Shown here piece by piece: positions 52,966 to 61,769 of a stretch of 64,000 nt of DNA. This DNA is from an uncultured Octadecabacter sp. (lineage in GTDB: Bacteria; Pseudomonadota; Alphaproteobacteria; Rhodobacterales; Rhodobacteraceae). The stretch spans positions 62,001 through 126,000 of the forward strand of contig CALAGN010000149.1 of assembly GCA_937891785.1 (NCBI GenBank), written 5' to 3'. Each line of letters begins with the position of its first letter. Within the stretch, counting starts at the first letter, position 1. A program made the position numbers and the translations under genes. The notes beneath the pieces are model-generated. The model was not told the origin of the DNA, made no database searches, and was given only the letters and a program-made list of their open reading frames with translations.

Positions 52966-53919
52966 ATGACCAATGATTTACCCAGCCCCGCCCAACCGCT
53001 GAAGATCGGCACCCGTGGATCACCGCTCGCGCTTGCGCAGGCCTATGAGACGCGCGCGCGTTTGATGGCGGCGTTTGATTTGCCTGATGATGCCTTTGCG
53101 ATTGTCGTGATCAAAACCAGCGGCGATGACCGCGTGTTGATTGATGCTGATCGTCCGCTCAAGGAGATCGGTAACAAGGGGCTGTTCACCAAAGAGATCG
53201 AAGAAGCGATGTTGGACGGGTTCATCGACATTGCTGTGCATTCGATGAAAGACATGCCTGTGGAGCAGCCTGCGGGGTTGCTACTGGATACCTATCTGCC
53301 ACGCGAGGACGTGCGCGATGCGTTCGTGTCGCCGCACCATGCTGCGCTGGCTGATTTGCCGGAAGGTGCGATTGTGGGCACGTCGAGCTTGCGCCGTCGT
53401 GCGCAACTGCTGAGCCGCCGCCCTGATCTGAACGTGGTTGAATTTCGCGGCAATGTGCAGACCCGTTTGCGCAAACTGAATGACGGTGTGGCGCAGGCGA
53501 CGTTTTTGGCCATGGCGGGCTTGAACCGGCTGGGCATGGATGACGTGCCCTGCTGTGCGATTGAGGTCGACGATATGTTGCCTGCGGTGGCGCAGGGTGC
53601 GATCGGGATTGAGCGGCGCGCGGATGATACCCGTGCCCGCGATATGCTTGCGGCGATCCATGATGGTGTGACAGCGCAGCGGTTGGCGGCAGAACGGGCG
53701 TTTCTCGCGGCGCTGGACGGGTCATGCGAGACACCGATTGGCGCGCTGGCCGAGTTGGACGGCGATATGTTGCGCTTGCGCGGCGAGATTTTGCGCCCTG
53801 ACGGAAGTGCGTGTTACAGCGACGCTGCCGAGGGTGCCATTGCAGATGGGCCAAAGATCGGCCGCGCGATGGCGGCACGGTTGCTGGCGCAGGCGGGGCC
53901 GGATTTCTTTAAGGCTTAG
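52966..53919 (+). CDS. hemC: Hydroxymethylbilane synthase (porphobilinogen deaminase)
   Basis: 317 residues; builds the linear tetrapyrrole from porphobilinogen. Seen: KIGTRGSPLALAQA, NKGLFTKEIEEAML, the Arg-rich TSSLRRRAQLL and the cysteine that binds the dipyrromethane cofactor, in LDGSCETPIGA. It overlaps the convergent FAD-oxidase gene by 11 nt. Confidence 0.97.
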   Translation: MTNDLPSPAQPLKIGTRGSPLALAQAYETRARLMAAFDLPDDAFAIVVIKTSGDDRVLIDADRPLKEIGNKGLFTKEIEEAMLDGFIDIAVHSMKDMPVEQPAGLLLDTYLPREDVRDAFVSPHHAALADLPEGAIVGTSSLRRRAQLLSRRPDLNVVEFRGNVQTRLRKLNDGVAQATFLAMAGLNRLGMDDVPCCAIEVDDMLPAVAQGAIGIERRADDTRARDMLAAIHDGVTAQRLAAERAFLAALDGSCETPIGALAELDGDMLRLRGEILRPDGSACYSDAAEGAIADGPKIGRAMAARLLAQAGPDFFKA

Positions 53920-55321
53920 GCAGGGTTTTCCCGGGGTTGAGGATGCCCTTTGGGTCAAGTGCGGCCTTAACGGCGCGCATCACATCAAGCGCCACCGGAT
54001 CCTTACGCCGCGCCATTGACGACAGTTTTGAGGTGCCGATCCCGTGTTCGGCGGAAAAGCTGCCGCGCAGGGTTTGCACCACGTCTTCCACTGCTTCCAT
54101 CATTGCGTCATGCAAGGCCGGATCAGTTGACGTCGGATACATCGAAAAGTGGATATTGCCGTCGCCAAGATGGGCTACCGTCAGCTGTGTGGCGTCGGGA
54201 TCAAGGGCCGTGAGGCGCGGTGTGATCAGGTCAAAGAAGGTCGCGATCTTATCTAGTGGCAGCGCGATGTCGGTGTCGACAAAGGGCGTCACCCCGTGGG
54301 TGATTTCAGCAGCAGCCTCGCGACGTGCCCACATTTGTTGTCGTTGGTTGTCGTTCTGGGCGATCACAGCGTCCAGCAGCGTGCCGTTTTCCAGCATCGC
54401 GCCAAGCGTGTCTTCGAGCAGTGCAATCACGGGAATGCGCCCGTCAGTGGCAGGGGTTGCATCGCGCGGGGCGGTGGCGGCGACCTCGATCAGGATGTTC
54501 ACGTCATAGGGGGCGTCAAATGGTTCGCGCGCGCCAGCGATCTGGTCGATGTGGCCCTGAATATAGTTGCGCGGCATATATTCAAAAGCCTCGACCGCGC
54601 CGCCGCTGGCGTCTTGCATGGTGTTCAGCAGGGCGAGGGCGTCTGCAATTGACGGCACGGCGACCATCGCAGTGGCATAGGCGCGCGGTTTGGGGTGAAG
54701 TTTCATGACAGCTGCGGTGATGATACCCAGCGTGCCTTCGGCCCCGATCATCAGGTGGCGCAGGTTGTAGCCGGAGTTATCTTTGTGAAGCTCGCTCATC
54801 AGATCCATGACCCGTCCGTCGGCAAGGACCACTTCGAGGCCAAGGCACAGATCGCGGGTATTGCCATAGCGCACGACGTTGGAGCCGCCCGCGTTGGTGG
54901 ACAGCACCCCGCCGATCATCGCCGAACCGCGCGCACCGAAGGTCAGCGGGAAGATCAAGTCGTGACTGGCGGCGGCATCATGCAGGGCGGACAAGATCAC
55001 GCCTGCCTCGACGATTGCGATGCGTGACGCTGGGCGGACTTCGCGGATCGCGTTCATCCGGTCCAACGAGAGCATCAGCGCGCCTTTCGCCTGCGTGCCA
55101 CCGACAAGTCCGGTGTTGCCCGATACAGGGACGACGGGTGTGCCGCTGGCGTGGGCGATTTCCATGATCGCTGAAACTTCGGCGGTATTGGCAGGGCGCA
55201 GCACGGCGATTGGATCAAGCGCATAAACGCCCATCCAGTCGGATTGCCATTTCGCGGTATCTTTGCCTGTCAGCACATTGGCGTTGCCGATTGCGGAGCG
55301 CAGTGGGGGGAGGATATCCAT
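53909..55321 (-). CDS. FAD-binding oxidase of the GlcD/D-lactate dehydrogenase type
   Basis: About 470 residues: N-terminal FAD_binding_4 domain (TPVVPVSGNTGLVGG, LTFGARGSAMIGGVLSTNAGG) and the C-terminal FAD-oxidase domain with VAHLGDGNIHFSM and the AEHGIGTSKL motif. Members oxidise D-lactate, D-2-hydroxyglutarate or related 2-hydroxyacids; the substrate is not readable. Start at 55321 (ATG) is chosen; a TTG at 55357 is possible. Its 3' end overlaps hemC. Confidence 0.88.
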   Translation of the reverse strand: MDILPPLRSAIGNANVLTGKDTAKWQSDWMGVYALDPIAVLRPANTAEVSAIMEIAHASGTPVVPVSGNTGLVGGTQAKGALMLSLDRMNAIREVRPASRIAIVEAGVILSALHDAAASHDLIFPLTFGARGSAMIGGVLSTNAGGSNVVRYGNTRDLCLGLEVVLADGRVMDLMSELHKDNSGYNLRHLMIGAEGTLGIITAAVMKLHPKPRAYATAMVAVPSIADALALLNTMQDASGGAVEAFEYMPRNYIQGHIDQIAGAREPFDAPYDVNILIEVAATAPRDATPATDGRIPVIALLEDTLGAMLENGTLLDAVIAQNDNQRQQMWARREAAAEITHGVTPFVDTDIALPLDKIATFFDLITPRLTALDPDATQLTVAHLGDGNIHFSMYPTSTDPALHDAMMEAVEDVVQTLRGSFSAEHGIGTSKLSSMARRKDPVALDVMRAVKAALDPKGILNPGKTLPKP

Positions 55322-55570
55322 GTGCGGACGGTAGTGTGCTTGCGTATCCGGAATCAAGCCAAAGGCGCCGGATGATCGACGGACCGCCCCGCCGTGCCGG
55401 CGATTTGGCAGGTGGTGGAACCTGCTGCAGGGGAGAATGTGTTTTGCTACTATAAATTGCCGTGAGGATGGATAGTATCGCCACGCCGCGGGCCGCTGAT
55501 CATCCAGCTAGCGCTTGGCATAGCGGTCGAGTGCGCACCTGTTTACAAGCAAACTCTTTTGCGCAGGCAG

Positions 55571-55595
55571 TCTTCAGTCTTCAGTCTTCAGTCTT
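55571..55595. repeat. 7-bp tandem repeat TCTTCAG x3.5
   Basis: TCTTCAG is repeated in tandem at 55571, 55578 and 55585 with a further TCTT at 55592. It lies 12 nt from the 3' end of the tRNA. No function is apparent; slippage could vary its length between strains. The rest of the gap from 55322 to 55606 shows no credible gene. Confidence 0.85.
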
Positions 55596-55606
55596 GGGGA
55601 TGTTGG

Positions 55607-55683
55607 TGGTGGCGTGGGGGAGACTTGAACTCCCGACCTATCGATTATGAGTCGATCGCTCTAACCAACTGAGCTACCGCGCC
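55607..55683 (-). tRNA. tRNA-Met (anticodon CAT), elongator type
   Basis: On the minus strand: acceptor GGCGCGG, D arm GCTC-AGTTGGTTA-GAGC, anticodon arm ATCGA-CTCATAA-TCGAT with CAT, variable AGGTC, T arm GGGAG-TTCAAGT-CTCCC, acceptor CCACGCC, and ACCA encoded. The acceptor pairs except at 5-68 (C-A). Overall it resembles alphaproteobacterial elongator Met; an Ile-CAT (lysidine) tRNA normally has a different acceptor, but cannot be wholly excluded. Confidence 0.9.
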
Positions 55684-55696
55684 TAAACACTTGGTT

Positions 55697-55725
55697 GCTT
55701 TAGATAAGGCGTTGGTCCCTGTCAA
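55697..55725 (-). promoter_or_regulatory. Promoter of the tRNA gene
   Basis: A perfect TTGACA (minus strand, 55725-55720) is followed after 17 nt by TAAAGC (55702-55697), and the tRNA starts 13 nt further on. The -10 match is weak (three of six). Confidence 0.45.
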
Positions 55726-55817
55726 ACAGGTTTTGGACGCGAATGCCTGCTTGGGCGGGCTTTCCTGAGGGACAGGTGCAAGATAGGCTTGGATTTGGCC
55801 AATAGAGGGCGATTTTG

Positions 55818-57467
55818 ATGCAAAAGAACATCCTGTTCGTGATGTATGACCAGTTGCGGTTTGATTACCTGAGTTGCGCCGGCCATCCGCATTTGAGCAC
55901 CCCCAATTTTGACCGAGTCGCGGCCAAGGGTGTGCGGTTTACCAGCGCCTATGTGCAATCGCCCGTTTGCGGGGCATCGCGAATGTCGACCTATACAGGG
56001 CGCTATGCGAGCAGTCACGGTGCGCAATGGAACGGCTTTCCCCTGCGGGTCGGCGAGATGACCATGGGCGATCACTTGCGCGCCCATGGTATGGACTGCT
56101 GGCTGATTGGCAAAACGCATATGAAGGTGGATGCGGCCGGGATGGCGCGTCTGGGGCTATCGCCGGACACGGTGATTGGTGCCCGTCAGGCCGAGTGTGG
56201 CTTTGACGTGTGGTGCCGTGATGATGGTTTGTGGGCATGGGGGCCGGACGGGTTTTATGACGCCAAACGCAGCCCCTATAACGAATACCTGAAATCGCGC
56301 GGCTATGACGGGGAAAATCCTTGGGCGGATTATGCCAATGCGGGGGTCGCGGGCGGCGAAATGGCAACGGGATGGATCACGGAAAATGCCAGTAAACCCG
56401 CCAATATCCGCGAAGAAGATAGCGAAACACCTTGGCTGACGCGCCAAGCGATGGCGTTTATTGATCAGGCTGACGGGCCGTGGTGCGCACATCTGAGTTA
56501 TATCAAACCGCACTGGCCCTATATTGTGCCCGCGCCCTATCACGCAATGTATGGACCCGAACATGTGCTGCCAGCGATGCGGGATGCCGTTGAACTTGAT
56601 GACCCGAACCCGATCTACGGCGCCTTTGCACAAAGCGATTTTGCCAAACTATATCAAAAGGACGAAGCGCGCGAGGCGGTGATCCCGGCCTATATGGGAT
56701 TAATCAAGCAATGCGATGATCAGCTTGGCGTTCTGTTGGATCATCTGACGGCCACGGGGCGCGATAAGGACACGGTGATCGTGCTCACGTCCGATCATGG
56801 CGACTATCTGGGTGACCACTGGCTGGGCGAAAAAGATATGTTTCACGACCAGTCCGTGAAAGTGCCGTTGATCGTGTTTGATCCATCTGTCGATGCTGAC
56901 GCGACGCGCGGAACGACCTGTGACGCTTTGGTCGAATCGATTGACCTTGCGGCGACATTTATCGAAATGGCTGGTGGAGCGGTGCCTGATCACATCGTCG
57001 AGGGGCGCTCGCTCATGCCATTCCTGCGTGGTGAGGCCCCTGACTGGCGTGACTATGCGATAAGCGAATATGACTATTCCTGCCAGCCGATGCGCGCTGG
57101 TCTGGGCGTGGCCCCGCGCGATGCCCGCTTGTTCATGGTCGTTGATAAGCATTGGAAGTTCATCCACGCTGAAGGGGGATTTCCCCCGATGTTGTTCGAT
57201 TTGAACACTGACCCGCAGGAATTGCGTGACCTAGGTCGTCGTGGTCTGCACGATGATGTTTTGGCATTGATGTATGAGCGCCTTGGCAAATGGGGGCGCA
57301 GGTTGTCGCAGCGCGTCACGGTATCAGACGCCGATATTATGGCGCGTCAGGGCGGGTCCGAAGGTGTCGGGATTCTCCACTGGCTTTGGGACGGATCCGA
57401 GGTGTCGGCGGAGGCGTTAGAGCGCTATCGCGGGCCTGCTCGCCAGCGTCATGTGGATGACGACTAG
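55818..57467 (+). CDS. Sulfatase/phosphonate-monoester-hydrolase-like enzyme, no signal peptide
   Basis: 549 residues of the alkaline-phosphatase-like sulfatase family. The formylglycine-type motif is C51-G-A-S-R55 with a following TGR; metal ligands appear as YDQLR near 10-14 and LTSDHGDYLGDHW later, plus KPHWPY. Q after D in the first metal motif is what choline-sulfatase and phosphonate-hydrolase types use. No signal peptide is seen, so it should act in the cytoplasm. ATG at 55818 is preferred to a TTG at 55815. Its stop overlaps the last gene of the galactoside operon by 4 nt (CTAG). Substrate unknown; a sulfated sugar from that operon is a guess. Confidence 0.83.
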   Translation: MQKNILFVMYDQLRFDYLSCAGHPHLSTPNFDRVAAKGVRFTSAYVQSPVCGASRMSTYTGRYASSHGAQWNGFPLRVGEMTMGDHLRAHGMDCWLIGKTHMKVDAAGMARLGLSPDTVIGARQAECGFDVWCRDDGLWAWGPDGFYDAKRSPYNEYLKSRGYDGENPWADYANAGVAGGEMATGWITENASKPANIREEDSETPWLTRQAMAFIDQADGPWCAHLSYIKPHWPYIVPAPYHAMYGPEHVLPAMRDAVELDDPNPIYGAFAQSDFAKLYQKDEAREAVIPAYMGLIKQCDDQLGVLLDHLTATGRDKDTVIVLTSDHGDYLGDHWLGEKDMFHDQSVKVPLIVFDPSVDADATRGTTCDALVESIDLAATFIEMAGGAVPDHIVEGRSLMPFLRGEAPDWRDYAISEYDYSCQPMRAGLGVAPRDARLFMVVDKHWKFIHAEGGFPPMLFDLNTDPQELRDLGRRGLHDDVLALMYERLGKWGRRLSQRVTVSDADIMARQGGSEGVGILHWLWDGSEVSAEALERYRGPARQRHVDDD

Positions 57468-58429
57468 GGTGCAGAGAAACGCCAGCTTGTGACCTGCTCG
57501 TAGGTCTGATCGGGGTGCAATTCGATGCTTGGGAACCCTGCGTGGTTTGGTGCATCAGGCCAGCCTTGCGCCTCGATGGCGAGACCTTCGTAGGGCGCGC
57601 GGTTCGGGCGCTGGGCATTGCGTGCGTCAAATACCTGAATGCCGGGCTGATTGGTGGCGACGGTCATTTCGACGCCGGATTGTCCGGCTAACGTCAGCAC
57701 ATCACGCGGTGCAACCGTTGTGTCGGACAGGCAAAAGTTATTGTCGAAGGCTGGGTGTTGCGGCGAGATTCTGCGCGCCTTGCGAAAATCAAAACTGGTG
57801 CCGGTGACATCGACGATTTCGCCTGTCGGGATGAATTCATCGTCCGTGGGCAGGTAATGATCTGCCGCAATACGCAGGCGGTGGCCGTCCCAAGTATCGC
57901 TACCGTCAAGGTTCCAATAACTGTGGTTGGCCATGTTGATCAGGGTCGGCGCGTCCGTGGTTGCGGTGACGGTTAAGCGCAGCGTGGTTTCCAAGACTTC
58001 AAAGCGTGCTGTGATTTTTCGATTTCCGGGGAATTCCCCTTCGCCATCTGGCAGATTAAGCGACAAAATGCATAAAAAATCATCAGAATTATCAATTTGC
58101 CACACTTTTAGGTGGGTCGCGGCACTACCGGAATGCAGGCTATGTCGCCCGTTGAAATTCGCCTCGAACTGATGCGCCACGCCGCCAATCGGCGCGGTTG
58201 CATTGGTTAAACGATTGGCAACGGGGCCGATCAAACTGCCAAAATGATGCATCCCGCCCTGATAATCTGACAGGTTGGCGCTGTTCAGGGTCAACCCATA
58301 AGGCACCCGCGTCAGCCGCACATCCTGCAAGACGGCACCCCACGTCAGGATTTTGACGGACAGCCTGTCATTCCCGATCGTGATCGCATGGACGTCTTGT
58401 CCGTCTTTGGTTGTGCCGAAAACTGTCAC
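57464..58429 (-). CDS. Aldose 1-epimerase (galactose mutarotase)
   Basis: 321 residues from a GTG overlapping the beta-galactosidase stop (GTGA). It carries NRLTNA (the NR motif), LHSG, NHSYWNLDG and the C-terminal IELHPDQTYEQVTSWRF, all GalM blocks. It interconverts the anomers of galactose released by the galactosidases. Last gene of the operon. Confidence 0.93.
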   Translation of the reverse strand: MTVFGTTKDGQDVHAITIGNDRLSVKILTWGAVLQDVRLTRVPYGLTLNSANLSDYQGGMHHFGSLIGPVANRLTNATAPIGGVAHQFEANFNGRHSLHSGSAATHLKVWQIDNSDDFLCILSLNLPDGEGEFPGNRKITARFEVLETTLRLTVTATTDAPTLINMANHSYWNLDGSDTWDGHRLRIAADHYLPTDDEFIPTGEIVDVTGTSFDFRKARRISPQHPAFDNNFCLSDTTVAPRDVLTLAGQSGVEMTVATNQPGIQVFDARNAQRPNRAPYEGLAIEAQGWPDAPNHAGFPSIELHPDQTYEQVTSWRFSAP

Positions 58430-60330
58430 GCAAGTGGCTCCCAATGTACCCCGGCAGCAGGGATAATGGTTCCGTTCCAATCGAGCGCCGCGGGGGCGTA
58501 GTTAAACACGAAACGATGTGTGTCGGTGTCGCGAATACGCAATCCATCGGGCAGGGTGTGGGTTTCAAGGTCAAGGATATCGCAGTGATAGCCGATGATC
58601 CGGTCGAACGTATCGTCGTCGGGCCAGCCTGCGAGGTAGCGCAGATTGTCGCTGCCCATGATCGCGGGGTGGCCCGATTTGGTGGTCATATGGGCGGTTT
58701 CGGCGCCTTCAAGGTGTTCAAACCAATGTCGGAAACGCCCGCCGCCAGAGAGTTTGACACTTGCATTGGGCGGGATGCTTTCGGTCAGCGCTACGCTCAC
58801 ATCCAGCCCGTCGATATTGGGGCCAAGCGGGGTTGGAATGCTGATATCATTTGTCTTTGTATCGGTGCGCGGACCGATAAGGGCGATCCCCTCAAAACGT
58901 GCAAGTGCGGCGCGCAATGGGTCCGACAGGTGCATGATCCCGGGGGCGAGGACCAGTTTGTAGTTGCTAAGGTCGGCGCAATCTGGTGGCAGGATGTCGA
59001 TGTTCAAACCGGCGCGGCGCAGGGCGCGATAAGCGGCAAAGGCAAGCCGGAACATATCGAAATCTGCACCTTGGGGCTGGGCCTGCCAAGCCCAAGCGCT
59101 TTCGTAATCGAACACGAGCGCGGCCTGTGCTTTGGCTGTGCCGACGTCTGGCAATCCGTTTATCTCATTCGCAACTTGCGCTGCTTCGGCCAATGCGGGG
59201 GCATCCGCGCTATCAGGGCGCAACAGGCCCGCGTGCATTTGTTCCTGGGCAAATGGGGCTTGTCGCCAGCGGAAATAGCAGACGGTTTCAGCGCCGTGGG
59301 CAAAGGCCTCCCATGCCCAAAGGCGGGCCATTCCGGGCAGAGGGGCAGGATTGTAGGGCGCCCAGTTCACGGGGCCGGGTTGCTGTTCCATGATCCACCA
59401 ACGGCCACGCCCTACGGCACGGTAAAGATCATGGTGGAACGCTTGATTGTCGGGGTCACCCTGACGCAGGAATTTCAACTTGTGATCGTCGCTGCCTTCG
59501 ATCCGGTCAGACAAGAACCCAATCGGGTAGCTGTCCCACGAGGCGATATCAAGGTCGGCCCCGACCTTCCAGTGATCAAACGAGGTTTCGCGCCCCATGT
59601 AGTTATGGATGATGGGAGCGTCCGAATGTGCGCGGATTTCATCGACTTGAATGCGGTTGAACGCGACGACCTGATCGCTGGAATAGCGCGCGAAATCGAG
59701 GACGTGCGGGTGGTTGGGTTCGGTCACTGTCAGGTTAGGCAAATCAATTTGCGACCAATCGTCATAATCCATCGACCAGAACACATTGCCCCACGCGCGG
59801 TTCAGGGCATCGGGGCTTTGGTAGCGCTGTGCAAGCCAATCGCGAAACCCTGCGCGGGCAGCATCAGAATAGCTACGTGTTGTGTCGTGACAGGCGTATT
59901 CATTGTCAGTTTGCCACGCTTGAATGTGCGTATTTGATCCGTAGCGCTCTGCCATGAGCCGCGTGATCCGGCGAGACTCTTCGCGGTAACCTGCGTGGCT
60001 AAAGCAGTAGTGCCGGCGGGATCCAAATTTGCGTGGCCGGTCTTGGGCGTCAACGGCCAGCATATCGGGGTGCTTGTCCAGCATCCAGCGCGGGGGTGTC
60101 GCGGTGGGCGTTCCCAGGATGATTTTCAGGCCAGCAGAGCCTAAGGTTTCGATGGCGCGGTCAAGCCATTCCCATTGCAGGTTTCCGTCTTGGGGTTCGA
60201 TCCGCTGCCATGCAAATTCACCGATCCGGACCCACGACAAGCCCGCAGCGACCATGCGCGCGGCGTCGTTGGCCCAAATATCTTCGGGCCAGTGTTCGGG
60301 ATAGTAGCAGACGCCGAGGGTGCGTTTCAT
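58426..60330 (-). CDS. Beta-galactosidase (GH42)
   Basis: 634 residues of glycoside hydrolase family 42: CYYPEHW opening, catalytic acid/base E144 in QTDNEY and nucleophile E315 in WWIMEQQPG. The C-terminal part (from about 400) has the trimerisation and jelly-roll domains. No signal peptide, so it acts on imported galactosides. Between the lactonase (9-nt gap) and the epimerase (4-nt overlap). Confidence 0.95.
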   Translation of the reverse strand: MKRTLGVCYYPEHWPEDIWANDAARMVAAGLSWVRIGEFAWQRIEPQDGNLQWEWLDRAIETLGSAGLKIILGTPTATPPRWMLDKHPDMLAVDAQDRPRKFGSRRHYCFSHAGYREESRRITRLMAERYGSNTHIQAWQTDNEYACHDTTRSYSDAARAGFRDWLAQRYQSPDALNRAWGNVFWSMDYDDWSQIDLPNLTVTEPNHPHVLDFARYSSDQVVAFNRIQVDEIRAHSDAPIIHNYMGRETSFDHWKVGADLDIASWDSYPIGFLSDRIEGSDDHKLKFLRQGDPDNQAFHHDLYRAVGRGRWWIMEQQPGPVNWAPYNPAPLPGMARLWAWEAFAHGAETVCYFRWRQAPFAQEQMHAGLLRPDSADAPALAEAAQVANEINGLPDVGTAKAQAALVFDYESAWAWQAQPQGADFDMFRLAFAAYRALRRAGLNIDILPPDCADLSNYKLVLAPGIMHLSDPLRAALARFEGIALIGPRTDTKTNDISIPTPLGPNIDGLDVSVALTESIPPNASVKLSGGGRFRHWFEHLEGAETAHMTTKSGHPAIMGSDNLRYLAGWPDDDTFDRIIGYHCDILDLETHTLPDGLRIRDTDTHRFVFNYAPAALDWNGTIIPAAGVHWEPLA

Positions 60331-60339
60331 TGGATGCCT

Positions 60340-61167
60340 TCAGAGGATTACTTGGTGTTCGGGTTGTCCCGTGTGAGCGACTTTGGTGGCTAAGACCTTG
60401 CCATCATGGGCGCTTGGATTTGAAAGGCCCACGGCGGCGGACGTGCAGAACAGGGTTTGCAAGTCTTCGCCGCCAAATGCGGGGCACGATGTTTGTGATG
60501 CGCCAAATGCGACGGCCTCGATAAAGGTGCCGTTTGGGTCGTAACATGCGACACGGTTGGCACCCCATTGCGCGTTCCAGAAGTTGCCTGCGGCGTCGAC
60601 GACTGCGCCATCGGCGTGGAAATCGGTGCCGGAGAGATCAAGCCACAGCGTGGGGTCGCCCTTGGGCCAGCCGTCTTTATCAAGAGCAACGCGCATGATC
60701 CTTTGCGTCGGCGTGTCGGTGAAATATGCGTGGTTGCCATCGGGGCTAAAGCAGATTGCGTTGCTGATGGTGATGGGGGCGTAAAGCTGGCGAAGTTCAC
60801 CGCGATAAAAGCGATAGATCGCGCCTGCATGGTGTTCGGCGTTGATTCCCATCGTGCCAATCCAGAAGCCGCCGTAAGGGTCGGCGCGCCCGTCGTTTGA
60901 ACGGGTTATCGGATTGTCGGATTCCAGTGGGGCAAGGGTTTCTGCGCTGCCATCTGTAAGGTTGAAATGGTGAAGGGCGGAAGCCGAGGCGAGGATCAGC
61001 GATGTTTCGTCAACCCATCCAGCGGCGGAAACATATTCGTCAAAGCCCCACGATAGGGCTTTGGAATGGAGGGTTTTGCCAAGAATATCGAACCAGAACA
61101 GTTCGTTGCGGGTGGGGTGCCACAGTGGCCCTTCGCCAAGCTGGCATATGCGGGCGTCAAAGATCAT
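60340..61167 (-). CDS. SMP-30/gluconolactonase-family lactonase
   Basis: 275 residues of the six-bladed propeller family: LGEGPLWHPTRNELFWFD (the E metal ligand is in GEGP), NDGRADPYGGFWIGTMG, and SNAICFSPDGNHAYFTDT with the Asn and Asp ligands. In this operon it should open the galactono-lactone made by galactose dehydrogenase. Coupled to dgoA by a 4-nt overlap. Confidence 0.92.
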   Translation of the reverse strand: MIFDARICQLGEGPLWHPTRNELFWFDILGKTLHSKALSWGFDEYVSAAGWVDETSLILASASALHHFNLTDGSAETLAPLESDNPITRSNDGRADPYGGFWIGTMGINAEHHAGAIYRFYRGELRQLYAPITISNAICFSPDGNHAYFTDTPTQRIMRVALDKDGWPKGDPTLWLDLSGTDFHADGAVVDAAGNFWNAQWGANRVACYDPNGTFIEAVAFGASQTSCPAFGGEDLQTLFCTSAAVGLSNPSAHDGKVLATKVAHTGQPEHQVIL

Positions 61168-61769
61168 GCGCGCGCGGCGTCGTAGGCTGCAACGATGTCG
61201 CGGGCGCGGGCAGCGATATCGGCGACCGTCATTCCGGGTTTATAGAGCGCGGACCCGATGCCGAAGCCATCCGCACTTGCGGCGAACCAATCGGCAAAGT
61301 TTTCGGGGCCAGCGCCGCCCACGGCATAGACTTGGGTGCCTGTTGGCAGCACGGCACGGATCGCGCGTAATCCATCAGGGCCAAGCAGCGTTCCGGGAAA
61401 TATTTTTAGCCCGTCCGCGCCGTTTTTTAGGGCAGCGAAGCATTCAGTCGGGGTCATCACGCCAGGCCAGCTTTGCAGGCCTGCGGTCTTGGTGGTGACG
61501 ATCACGCGCGGGTCGGTGTTTGGCGACACGATCAGCTTGCCGCCTGCCTGTGCAACACGACCAACGTCATCCGTGGACAAGACCGTGCCTGCGCCGATCA
61601 GGGCGTGGTGCCCGTGCGCATCGGCCATGGATTTGATGCTGTCGAACGGATCCGGAGAGTTCAGCGGCACTTCGATTTTGGTGATGCCTGCGTCGATCAG
61701 GGCGCTCGCGGCGGCGGCGGCTTCGGGCGGGGTGATTCCGCGCAGGATGGCGATGATATTACGGGTCAT
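61164..61769 (-). CDS. dgoA: 2-dehydro-3-deoxy-6-phosphogalactonate aldolase
   Basis: 201 residues of the KDPG/KDPGal aldolase family: IIAILRGITPPEA (E near the active site), GAGTVLS, SPNTDPRVI, PGVMTPTE, and the Schiff-base lysine in GLKIFPG. Splits KDPGal to pyruvate and glyceraldehyde-3-phosphate. Start at 61769 overlaps the kinase stop (ATGA). Fits the operon's De Ley-Doudoroff route. Confidence 0.93.
   Translation of the reverse strand: MTRNIIAILRGITPPEAAAAASALIDAGITKIEVPLNSPDPFDSIKSMADAHGHHALIGAGTVLSTDDVGRVAQAGGKLIVSPNTDPRVIVTTKTAGLQSWPGVMTPTECFAALKNGADGLKIFPGTLLGPDGLRAIRAVLPTGTQVYAVGGAGPENFADWFAASADGFGIGSALYKPGMTVADIAARARDIVAAYDAARA

Noticed and set aside
55462-55650. 62-residue ORF ending WGRLELPTYRL
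   Set aside because: The tail is the well-known false peptide from reading antisense through a tRNA gene; the ORF overlaps the tRNA at 55607-55683 and has no other support.
55607-55683. tRNA-Ile with CAT anticodon (lysidine type)
   Set aside because: The acceptor GGCGCGG and overall sequence look like elongator Met of alphaproteobacteria; Ile-CAT tRNAs normally start GGGCC or GGACC.
58411-59937. 508-residue open frame on the + strand
   Set aside because: It lies wholly antisense to the GH42 beta-galactosidase gene, whose catalytic motifs are clear; G+C-rich antisense frames often stay open.
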